Origin: Pseudomonas anuradhapurensis
Lineage (GTDB): Bacteria; Pseudomonadota; Gammaproteobacteria; Pseudomonadales; Pseudomonadaceae
DNA length: 64,000 nt
Assembly (NCBI RefSeq): GCF_014269225.2
Contig: NZ_CP077097.1
Span: 2,801,001-2,865,000 of the forward strand
Direction of reading: 5' to 3'
Shown: positions 56,602 through 64,000 of the stretch, one piece after another
How positions within the stretch are numbered: position 1 is the stretch's first letter
Layout: every line of letters begins with the position of its first letter
The notes under the pieces: model-generated
What the model was told of the DNA's origin: nothing
The model's input: the letters and a program-made list of their open reading frames with translations, nothing else
Database searches by the model: none
Program-made: the position numbers and the translations under genes

Positions 56602-58005
56602 ATGACCGATAGAATCCTTTGCACAGAGATCGCCACTGCCCCAGCCAGCGCCCAGCCACGACATACCGACACCGGCATCCATACCCGCAGCTTCTCCGGG
56701 CGGTACCGCAACCTGCGCATCGGCTTCGCCGGCGCCCTGTTCCTGCTGTTCTTCGGCACTGCCTGGCTGGACTGGGACGGTCGCCAGGCCGTGCTCTGGG
56801 ACCTGGGCAACAGCAAGTTCCACATCTTTGCCGCCACCTTCTGGCCGCAGGACTTCATCCTGTTGTCGGCGCTGCTGATCATCTGTGCCTTCGGCCTGTT
56901 CGCCATCACGGTGTACGCTGGCCGCGTGTGGTGCGGCTACAGCTGCCCGCAAAGCACCTGGACCTGGTTGTTCATGTGGTGCGAAAAGGTCACCGAGGGT
57001 GACCGCAACCAGCGCATCAAGCTGGCCGCCGCCCCCTGGAGCCTGAACAAACTGGGCCGCCGCGCGCTGAAGCACAGCCTGTGGTTGGCCATCGGCCTGC
57101 TCACCGGCCTGACCTTCGTCGGCTATTTCACCCCGATCCGCCCACTGGCCGCAGAGCTGTTCACCTTGCAACTGGGCGGTGTGGCGCTGTTCTGGGTACT
57201 GTTCTTCACCGCCGCCACCTACCTCAACGCCGGCCTGCTGCGCGAAGCGGTGTGCCTGCACATGTGCCCCTATGCCCGCTTCCAGAGCGTGATGTTCGAC
57301 AAGGACACCCTGGCGGTCGCCTATGACCCGCGGCGTGGCGAGGCCCGTGGCGCGCGCAAGAAAGGCAGCGATGCCCGCGCGCAGGGCCTGGGTGATTGCA
57401 TCGATTGCACCTTGTGCGTGCAGGTATGCCCCACCGGCATTGATATCCGTGACGGTTTGCAGATGGCTTGCATCGGTTGTGCCGCCTGCATCGACGCCTG
57501 TGACGCAGTCATGGACAAGATGGGCTACGCCCGTGGCCTGATCGGCTACAAGTCCGAACACAGCCTGCAAGGTGGCACCACCCATTGGTGGCGCCCGCGC
57601 CTGCTGGGCTATGCCGCCGCCCTGGGGGTGATGATTGCGGCACTGGTGCTGGCCTTGCACCTGCGGCCAATGGTATCGCTGGACGTGATCAAGGACCGCA
57701 GCCTGTTCCGCGAGAATGCCCTCGGCCAGATCGAGAACATCTATCTGCTCAAGGTCATCAACAAGACCGCCCGCCCGCAGCACTACGCGTTGCGCCTGCT
57801 GGACGCCGATGGCTTGCGCTTGCAGGGCAAGACCGCATTCACCCTCGCGGCCGGCGAAATGAGCGAACTGCCAGTATCGGTGGCGCTGTTGACCGAGCGC
57901 CCGGCCAGCAGCTCGCAGACGCTGAGCTTCGAAATCAGCGAGCGCGACGATCCGGCCATCCGCAGTGTGGCCCACAGCCGCTTCGTCGCACCGCTGAACC
58001 GTTGA
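56602..58005 (+). CDS. ccoG: Cytochrome c oxidase accessory protein CcoG (FixG/RdxA)
   Basis: A 467-residue inner-membrane ferredoxin-like protein needed for assembly of cbb3-type cytochrome oxidase, likely in copper handling. Several spans (about residues 37-60, 85-105, 158-178, 195-215 and 330-350) flank a CGYSCPQ motif and two [4Fe-4S] clusters in CIDCTLCVQVCP and CIGCAACIDACD (about residues 265-300). The C-terminal domain is periplasmic and Ig-like. The cbb3 operon is not in this window. Confidence 0.94.
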   Translation: MTDRILCTEIATAPASAQPRHTDTGIHTRSFSGRYRNLRIGFAGALFLLFFGTAWLDWDGRQAVLWDLGNSKFHIFAATFWPQDFILLSALLIICAFGLFAITVYAGRVWCGYSCPQSTWTWLFMWCEKVTEGDRNQRIKLAAAPWSLNKLGRRALKHSLWLAIGLLTGLTFVGYFTPIRPLAAELFTLQLGGVALFWVLFFTAATYLNAGLLREAVCLHMCPYARFQSVMFDKDTLAVAYDPRRGEARGARKKGSDARAQGLGDCIDCTLCVQVCPTGIDIRDGLQMACIGCAACIDACDAVMDKMGYARGLIGYKSEHSLQGGTTHWWRPRLLGYAAALGVMIAALVLALHLRPMVSLDVIKDRSLFRENALGQIENIYLLKVINKTARPQHYALRLLDADGLRLQGKTAFTLAAGEMSELPVSVALLTERPASSSQTLSFEISERDDPAIRSVAHSRFVAPLNR

Positions 58006-58055
58006 TCCCTTACACTGACCCCACCTTGCCTGCCAGGCTTCGACAGAAGGCCAGA

Positions 58056-59465
58056 ATGAAACGCTACGAACGCTTTGCCGATGACATTGCCGAACTGATT
58101 CGCTCCGGGGTGCTGGGCCCCGGCCAGCGCGTGCCCTCGGTGCGCTATGCCAGCCAGACCCACGGGGTCAGCCCGTCCACCGTGTTCCAGGCCTACTACC
58201 TGCTGGAGCGGCGCGGCCTGATCCGCGCGCGGCCGCGTTCAGGTTACTTCGTCAACGCCTACGCCCCACGCCAGTTCAGCGAGCCGCAGGGCTTGCAGCC
58301 GGTCAGCGAGTCCACCACCGTCGACGTCAGCGCGCTGGTGTTCTCGATCCTCGACTCGATCAAGGACCCCAACACCGTGCCGTTCGGTTCGGCCTTCCCC
58401 AGCCCAGAGCTGTTCCCGCTGCAGCGTCTGTCGCGTTCGCTGGCCAGCGCCGGCCGCAGCATGGACCCGCGCATGGTGGTCACCGACCTGTCGCCGGGCA
58501 ACCCGCAGTTGCGCCGGCAGATTGCCTTGCGCTACATGGTCGGCGGGCTGATGTTGCCGATGGAGGAACTGCTGATCACCAACGGCGCGCTGGAAGCATT
58601 GAACCTGTGCCTGCAAGCGGTCACCCAGCCTGGCGACCTGGTGGCCATCGAGGCACCGGCGTTCTACGCCTGCCTGCAGGTGCTGGAGCGGCTCAAGCTC
58701 AAGGCGGTAGAAATACCCGTGCATCCGCGCGAAGGCATCGACCTTGGCGTGCTTGCGCAAACCCTGGAAAAACACCCGGTCAAAGCCGTATGGTGCATGA
58801 CCAATTTCCAGAACCCAGTGGGCGCCAGCATGCCGGAAGCGAAAAAGCAGGCGCTGGTGGCGCTGCTGACCCGGCATCAGGTGCCCTTGATCGAAGACGA
58901 TGTGTATGCCGAGCTGTACTACGCCCAGCAGGCCCCCAAACCGGCCAAGGCTTTCGATACCCAGGGCCTGGTGATGCATTGTGGTTCGTTCGCCAAGAGC
59001 CTGGCACCGGGCTACCGTATCGGTTGGGTCGCCGCCGGGCGCTTCGCGCAAAAAATCGAGCGCCTGAAACTGATGACCTCGCTGTGTGCATCGATGCCGG
59101 CCCAGGCAGCCATTGCCGACTACCTGCAGCACGGCGGCTACGACCGCCACCTGCGCAAGCTGCGCTACGCCCTGGAAGGCCAGCAGGCCAACATGCTGGC
59201 GGCCATCGCGCGGCATTTCCCGGCGCAGACGCGGGTCAGCCAGCCCTCCGGCGGTTACTTCCTGTGGCTGGAGCTGCCCGAACGGATGGATGCGCTGAAG
59301 CTGTTTCACATGGCCCTGGCCCAAGGCATCAGCATCGCTCCAGGGCCGATCTTCTCGCCCACCCGGCGTTTCGGCAACTGCATCCGCCTGAACTACGGCA
59401 GCCCCTGGCATGACGACGCCGAGCGGGCCATGGAGACCCTGGGGCGGATCATTCGCTCGTTCTGA
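58056..59465 (+). CDS. GntR/MocR-type regulator with aminotransferase-like domain
   Basis: A 469-residue protein. Residues 1-70 form a GntR winged helix (RVPSVRYASQTHGVSPSTVFQAYY) and residues 95-469 a class I aminotransferase fold. The PLP lysine motif HCGSFAKSLAPGYRIGW is near residue 308-324. MocR regulators sense amino acids or vitamin B6 compounds by PLP. ATG 58056 follows AGAAGG. The gene starts 50 bases after ccoG and may be its own transcription unit; its target is unknown. Confidence 0.92.
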   Translation: MKRYERFADDIAELIRSGVLGPGQRVPSVRYASQTHGVSPSTVFQAYYLLERRGLIRARPRSGYFVNAYAPRQFSEPQGLQPVSESTTVDVSALVFSILDSIKDPNTVPFGSAFPSPELFPLQRLSRSLASAGRSMDPRMVVTDLSPGNPQLRRQIALRYMVGGLMLPMEELLITNGALEALNLCLQAVTQPGDLVAIEAPAFYACLQVLERLKLKAVEIPVHPREGIDLGVLAQTLEKHPVKAVWCMTNFQNPVGASMPEAKKQALVALLTRHQVPLIEDDVYAELYYAQQAPKPAKAFDTQGLVMHCGSFAKSLAPGYRIGWVAAGRFAQKIERLKLMTSLCASMPAQAAIADYLQHGGYDRHLRKLRYALEGQQANMLAAIARHFPAQTRVSQPSGGYFLWLELPERMDALKLFHMALAQGISIAPGPIFSPTRRFGNCIRLNYGSPWHDDAERAMETLGRIIRSF

Positions 59466-59522
59466 TGGTTGATGGCCCGGCAGGCGACCATAGTTGCCCG
59501 ATCCGTACACCGGGACTTCGTC

Positions 59523-61178
59523 ATGCAACCAGATTCGCTCACGTCGTTGGCGCAACTGCAGGCGCGTGTCGCCGAGCTGGAAGCACGCCTGGCCGAGCGC
59601 GACGACGGCGCCCTGGCCCACAACCGCTTGCTGGGCGAACTGCTCGATAACAGCCGAGCCAACGTGTTCGCCGCCGACCGCAAGTTGCGCCTGGTGGCGA
59701 TCAACCGGACGGCCCGGGAAACCTTCGAGCGTTATCGTGGCTTTGTGCCGCAGATTGGCGACTACGTGCCGCAGTTTCTGCTTAACCAACCCGACCTCAT
59801 GGGCCGCCTGGCACCGGTGTGGCCACGCGTGCTGGCCGGTGAAGCGTTCATCGATACCATTACCCTCGGGCCGCCTGACGCCCCGCGCCATTACGAAATC
59901 CGCTACCACCCGTGGCGCGACGCTGAGCAGCGGATCCAGGGTGGCTACATGTTCGCTTATGACATCACCGAGCGCATGGCCAATCAGCAGCGCCTGCGCC
60001 AGGCTGAGGAAGCACTGCGCCAGGCGCAGAAAATGGAAGCCGTCGGCCAGTTGACCGGGGGCATCGCACACGACTTCAACAATCTGCTGGGCAGCTTGCT
60101 GGGCTCGCTGGAACTCGCCGGGCAACGCCTGGGCCAGCAGCGCCTCGCTGACACCGCGCGCATGCTCGAACTCAGCCGCAACAACGTCTTGCGCGCCACC
60201 GCCCTGGTGCAGCACCTGCTGGCTTTTTCACGCCAGCAGGCCCTCGTGCCGCAAGCCGTCGATGTGCACCAGCTGGTTGCCGACATGCACGACCTGATCC
60301 GCAGCTCGACCGGCCCGCACATCGCGTTCCAGGACCAAACGCTGGCCGGACAATGGCCGATCCGTATCGACCCGCAGCAGCTGGAAAGCGTCTTGCTCAA
60401 CCTGTGTATCAACGCCCGTGACGCCATGCCAAGCGGCGGTAACCTGCGCATCAGCTGTGCAAGCGTCAATCTCGCAGCGGCCGAGGCCAAGCGCCTGGAC
60501 CTGCCACCAGGCCACTACCTGCACATTGCTGTCGAGGACAACGGCCTGGGCATGCCCAGTTCGGTACTGCAGCGCGCCGTCGAACCGTTCTTCACCACCA
60601 AGCCACTGGGCCAGGGCACCGGCCTGGGCTTGTCGATGGCCTATGGCTTTGCTCGCCAGTCCGGTGGGCAGTTGCTGATCGACAGCATCGCCGGGCGGGG
60701 CACCTGCGTTCATCTGTACTTTCCCCGGCACCAACACCCGGGTGTTGCTGATAGCCCGCTGGCTGGCGCAGCCCATGGCGAACCCGCAGGTCCACGCGGG
60801 CAGCGCATCATGCGGGTAGAGGACCAGCCGGCGCTGCGCCTGGTGCTGGTAGAAGTGCTGACCGAGCTGGGCCATGAGGTGCAGGCCCTGGAAGATGGCC
60901 GCCAGGCCGTCGAGGCGCTGCGCCAGCCCCCACCGCCGGACTTGCTGGTCGCGGATATCGGCCTGCCCGGAGGAACCGACGGCTACCAGCTGGCAGAGAT
61001 TTATCAGAAACTTGTGAAAGACGCCCCGGTATTGCTGATTACCGGTTACGAAATGACCGATGCGCTACCCGAGGCCGGGCTTGGCCAGCGCACCGCCCTG
61101 TTGGCCAAGCCGTTCACGCTGCAGACCCTTGGCGAACGGCTTGGCCAGCTTCTGGGCACCCACGCGCAGCCGCGCTGA
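59523..61178 (+). CDS. Hybrid sensor histidine kinase (PAS-HisKA-HATPase-REC)
   Basis: A 551-residue cytoplasmic sensor. It contains an N-terminal coiled coil, a PAS domain (about residues 40-150), the HisKA box with phosphorylated histidine in GGIAHDFNNLLG (about residue 181), an ATPase domain with the N box LLNLCINARDAM and G boxes (DNGLGM, GQGTGLGLS), and a receiver domain at about 425-545 with aspartate in VADIGLPGG. There is no output domain. The start is uncertain; ATG 59472 would add 17 residues. A paralogue follows at 61241. Confidence 0.9.
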   Translation: MQPDSLTSLAQLQARVAELEARLAERDDGALAHNRLLGELLDNSRANVFAADRKLRLVAINRTARETFERYRGFVPQIGDYVPQFLLNQPDLMGRLAPVWPRVLAGEAFIDTITLGPPDAPRHYEIRYHPWRDAEQRIQGGYMFAYDITERMANQQRLRQAEEALRQAQKMEAVGQLTGGIAHDFNNLLGSLLGSLELAGQRLGQQRLADTARMLELSRNNVLRATALVQHLLAFSRQQALVPQAVDVHQLVADMHDLIRSSTGPHIAFQDQTLAGQWPIRIDPQQLESVLLNLCINARDAMPSGGNLRISCASVNLAAAEAKRLDLPPGHYLHIAVEDNGLGMPSSVLQRAVEPFFTTKPLGQGTGLGLSMAYGFARQSGGQLLIDSIAGRGTCVHLYFPRHQHPGVADSPLAGAAHGEPAGPRGQRIMRVEDQPALRLVLVEVLTELGHEVQALEDGRQAVEALRQPPPPDLLVADIGLPGGTDGYQLAEIYQKLVKDAPVLLITGYEMTDALPEAGLGQRTALLAKPFTLQTLGERLGQLLGTHAQPR

Positions 61179-61240
61179 ACGCTATTCGGCGGCAGGTTAA
61201 CACGCTAAAGTCAGGGCGTTACCTTTTGTCGGATAGCGAC

Positions 61241-63307
61241 ATGCCTCATCGCGACCTGCTCACCCTGCGTCAACAAGTCGAAGACCTGCAACGGCAGAAC
61301 GCGTTGTTGGAAGCACGGCTTTCGAGCCTGCAGGACCACGGCCAGGACTTCTACCGCTGGTTGTTCGACACCATGGACGAAGGCTTCTGCATCATCGAGT
61401 TCTTCGACGGCCCGCACGGCCCGCTCAGTGACTACGTGCATGTGCTGGCCAACGCGGCCTATACCAAGCATGCTGGCATTGCCAATGTGGTCGGGCAGAA
61501 GCTGCGCGAAATGGTGCCTGATGAGGCCGATGACTGGGCAGCGCGCTATGGCGCCGTGCTGCGCACCGGCGAACCCTTGCATTTCGAGCAGGAACTGGTG
61601 GCTACCGGGCGGGTGTTGTCCATCACCACGTTCCGCGTGGAGCCCGCCGAGAAACGCCAGGTGGCCGTGCTGTTCAAGGACGTCACCGAACGGCGCCGGG
61701 CAGAGCAAGCCGTGCAGCGCCTGAACGAAGAGCTCGAGCAGCGGGTAAGCACTGCGCTGGCAGAGCGCAGGCTGTTTGCCGAGCTGGTCGATCACAGCGT
61801 GGTCAACGTGCATGTGATCGACAAGGACATGCGCTGGCTGGCGGTCAATCGGCAGGCCAGGCACGATTTCCAGTTGCTGTACGGGCAAACGCCGGAGATC
61901 GGCGACTACATGCCCGGGCTGATCGATGACGGCCAGCCCGAGCAGACGCCGATCCTGCCCCTGTGGCAACGCGCACTGCAGGGCGAGCAGTTCATCGAGA
62001 CCGGCGCTTTTGGCCAGGCCCCCGCGCAGCGCCATTACGAGCTGCGCTTCAACGCCCTGCGCGACCATGAAGGCGAGATCCAGGGCGCCTATCTGTTCGC
62101 CTATGACATCAGCCAGCGGGTGCAGGAGCAAGCGCGGCTGGCCAAGGCCGAGGAGGCCCTGCGCCAGGCGCAGAAAATGGAAGCAGTAGGCCAGCTCAGC
62201 GGTGGCATCGCCCACGACTTCAACAACCTGCTGGGCGGCATCCTGGGTGCCCAGGAACTGATGCGCCAGCACCTGGAGCAGGCGCGGTTCGACAGCCTGG
62301 AGCCGTTGCTGGCATTGTCCAGTGGCTCGGCGCAACGGGCTTCTGCGCTGGTGCACCGGCTGCTGGCGTTTTCCCGCCAGCAAACCCTGCAACCCCGCTC
62401 CACCCAGGTGGCCACGCTGGTGGCTGGCCTGGAAGACCTGCTGCGCCGCACCATCGGCCCGTCCATCAACCTGACCAGCTGCTTCCCCTGCCAGCTGTGG
62501 CCGACGTTCATCGACCCGCCGCAACTGGAAAGCGCCCTGCTCAACGTCTGCATCAATGCCCGCGATGCCATGCCTGACGGTGGCGTGATCGATATCCATG
62601 GCGACAACCTGCTGCTGGACGACGAGCACGCCCGCGCCCTGGAACTGCCGGCCGGTGAATACGTGCGGCTGAGCATCAGCGACAACGGCAAGGGCATGTC
62701 GGCAGAGGTGGCCCAGCGTGCAGTGGACCCGTTCTTCACCACCAAGCCGATGGGCCAGGGCACTGGCCTGGGCTTGTCGATGACCTACGGTTTCGTGCGC
62801 CAGTCGGGCGGGCAATTGCGGCTGTTGTCGACGCTTGGCGAAGGGACCCGCATCGAGCTGCTGTTGCCCCGCCACCATGAGCCAGCTGAAGTACCGGCGC
62901 CCACGCCGCAGCGCACGGCGCCGGAAAAACCCAGCACGGCGGCGCAACGCATCCTGCTGATCGAAGACCAGATCGCCTTGCGCGTGGTGGTCTGCGAAGT
63001 GCTGCAAGAGCTGGGCTACCAGGTCGATGCTTTCGAGAACGGCCCGGCCGCCCTCGCCCACCTGCAAACCGGCGCGCGGCCAGACCTGTTGCTGAGCGAT
63101 ATCGGCCTGCCGGGAGGGCTGAATGGTCGCCAGGTGGCGGAACGTTGCCGCGAGCGCTACCCCGACCTCAAGGTACTGTTCATCACCGGCTACGATGAAA
63201 GCGCGGCGCTCAGAGACGGCCAGCTGCTACAAGGCACGCTGGTGCTGACCAAGCCGTTCGAGCTGCAGGTACTGGCCGAACGGATACGCACACTGCTGGA
63301 CGGTTGA
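61241..63307 (+). CDS. Hybrid sensor histidine kinase, paralogue of the upstream kinase
   Basis: A 688-residue kinase with two PAS domains (about residues 30-160 and 180-290), HisKA (GGIAHDFNNLLGG, about 322), ATPase (DNGKGM, GQGTGLGLS) and a C-terminal receiver (LLSDIGLPGG). The HisKA and receiver regions are very similar to those of the upstream protein (shared AEEALRQAQKMEAVGQL), so the two arose by tandem duplication. The second PAS of this protein matches the only PAS of the first. ATG 61241 is used; TTG 61226 is possible. No response regulator gene is near. Confidence 0.9.
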   Translation: MPHRDLLTLRQQVEDLQRQNALLEARLSSLQDHGQDFYRWLFDTMDEGFCIIEFFDGPHGPLSDYVHVLANAAYTKHAGIANVVGQKLREMVPDEADDWAARYGAVLRTGEPLHFEQELVATGRVLSITTFRVEPAEKRQVAVLFKDVTERRRAEQAVQRLNEELEQRVSTALAERRLFAELVDHSVVNVHVIDKDMRWLAVNRQARHDFQLLYGQTPEIGDYMPGLIDDGQPEQTPILPLWQRALQGEQFIETGAFGQAPAQRHYELRFNALRDHEGEIQGAYLFAYDISQRVQEQARLAKAEEALRQAQKMEAVGQLSGGIAHDFNNLLGGILGAQELMRQHLEQARFDSLEPLLALSSGSAQRASALVHRLLAFSRQQTLQPRSTQVATLVAGLEDLLRRTIGPSINLTSCFPCQLWPTFIDPPQLESALLNVCINARDAMPDGGVIDIHGDNLLLDDEHARALELPAGEYVRLSISDNGKGMSAEVAQRAVDPFFTTKPMGQGTGLGLSMTYGFVRQSGGQLRLLSTLGEGTRIELLLPRHHEPAEVPAPTPQRTAPEKPSTAAQRILLIEDQIALRVVVCEVLQELGYQVDAFENGPAALAHLQTGARPDLLLSDIGLPGGLNGRQVAERCRERYPDLKVLFITGYDESAALRDGQLLQGTLVLTKPFELQVLAERIRTLLDG

Positions 63308-63314
63308 CGGCGGC

Positions 63315-64000
63315 TCAGCGCCCGCCGCCCAGGTCGACGAAACTACCGGTAGCGTACGACGCCTTGTCCGAGAGCAACCAGAGGATGGCCTCGGCGACTT
63401 CCTCGGGGCGCCCGCCGCGGCCCATGGGCAAGCCGGGCTCAAGTTTGCTGACCCGCTCGGGGTCGCCGGAAAGCGCGTGGAACCCGGTATGGATATAGCC
63501 TGGCCGAACGCCATTGACCCGCACGCCCTCGCCTGCCACTTCCTTGGCCAGGCCGATGGTAAAGGTATCGAGCGCGCCCTTGGAGGCGGCGTAGTCCACG
63601 TATTCACTGGGTGAGCCCAGGCGTGCAGCCACCGATGACACGTTGACGATGGCCCCACCCTGGCCGCCGTGTCGGCGCGCCATGCGCAGCAAGGCGTGCT
63701 TGGCGCAGAGCATGGGGCCGACGATGTTGGTTTTCATGACCTTGAGCAGGCGGAATTCGGACATGTCCTCGACCCGGCTCTGCTGGCCGATGGTGCCAGC
63801 ATTGTTGACCAGCGCGGTGACCGGGCCGAGTTCCTGGTCGACACGCAGGAACAGCTGTATGACCTCGTCTTCGACGCTGGCGTCGGCCCGCACGGCAATG
63901 GCCTCGGCGCCCAGGGCGCGGACCTGGCCGAGGATGTCAGCCGCAGCCTGATCGTCAGCGTGGTAATTGATGCAGATGCGGTAGCCCTGGCGGGCGGCCA
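63315..64000 (-). CDS. Short-chain dehydrogenase/reductase, 5' end outside the window
   Basis: The last 228 residues of an SDR enzyme; the Rossmann N terminus with its glycine motif lies beyond base 64000. NNAGTIG, the catalytic serine segment NVSSVAARLG and the YxxxK site YAASKGALD are visible. The C terminus ends ATGSFVDLGGGR, common for glucose or 3-oxoacyl-type SDRs. It reads convergently with the kinase gene, with a 7-base gap. Substrate unknown. Confidence 0.92.
   Translation of the reverse strand, partial: AARQGYRICINYHADDQAAADILGQVRALGAEAIAVRADASVEDEVIQLFLRVDQELGPVTALVNNAGTIGQQSRVEDMSEFRLLKVMKTNIVGPMLCAKHALLRMARRHGGQGGAIVNVSSVAARLGSPSEYVDYAASKGALDTFTIGLAKEVAGEGVRVNGVRPGYIHTGFHALSGDPERVSKLEPGLPMGRGGRPEEVAEAILWLLSDKASYATGSFVDLGGGR

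Overview
The window is chromosomal DNA of a fluorescent pseudomonad, most likely of the Pseudomonas putida group. It is GC-rich throughout, with no phage, integron, insertion sequence, tRNA, rRNA or CRISPR array that I could see. The species call rests on gene content and order: a quinohemoprotein amine dehydrogenase cluster, cobW-cobN-chlID, pobA/pobC, a liuR-mvaB pair followed by an intergenic crcY small RNA and mgtC, and P. putida-style REP palindromes between genes. Both ends cut genes: an RND pump at the left and a short-chain dehydrogenase at the right.

Layout. 1-1.6 kb: RND pump fragment and mobA. 1.9-15.9 kb: an amine-oxidation locus. qhpA-D-C-B (minus strand) encode the periplasmic amine dehydrogenase and the radical-SAM enzyme that cross-links its gamma subunit, followed by an acyl-CoA ligase gene. 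A divergent aldehyde dehydrogenase has a textbook sigma-54 promoter. A second minus-strand operon carries a sigma-54 activator plus qhpF, qhpE and qhpG (exporter, leader protease, tryptophan hydroxylase). 16.2-18.5 kb: an acyl-CoA hydrolase/hydratase and acyl-CoA dehydrogenase pair. 18.6-25.4 kb: a LysR regulator, small proteins, TrmK-like and RlhA-like RNA-modification enzymes, a RidA protein and a VpsR-type activator. 25.5-32.4 kb: a cobalamin operon under a B12 riboswitch, in which the ChlI-like and VWA parts of the chelatase are joined by an apparent programmed -1 frameshift. 32.5-43 kb: ilvE, a PACE pump, membrane and envelope proteins. 43-49.4 kb: a TetR regulator, an orphan sulfonate-type binding protein, a flavin monooxygenase, ureidoglycine aminohydrolase and regulators. 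49.4-56 kb: ggt, pobA/pobC, liuR-mvaB, crcY and mgtC. 56-64 kb: ccoG, a MocR regulator, two tandem hybrid histidine kinases and an SDR.

How the parts connect. Amines oxidised by QHNDH give aldehydes, which the neighbouring dehydrogenase turns into acids; the acyl-CoA ligase could activate these. Several catabolic genes here (qhpA, the ligase, the 16.3-kb hydrolase, allE, pobA, mvaB, an EamA exporter) carry the Hfq/Crc target motif AAYAAYAA close to their start codons. The window also encodes CrcY, the decoy RNA that titrates that same repressor complex. The most notable observations are the frameshift signal in the chelatase gene and this local concentration of Crc-type targets.
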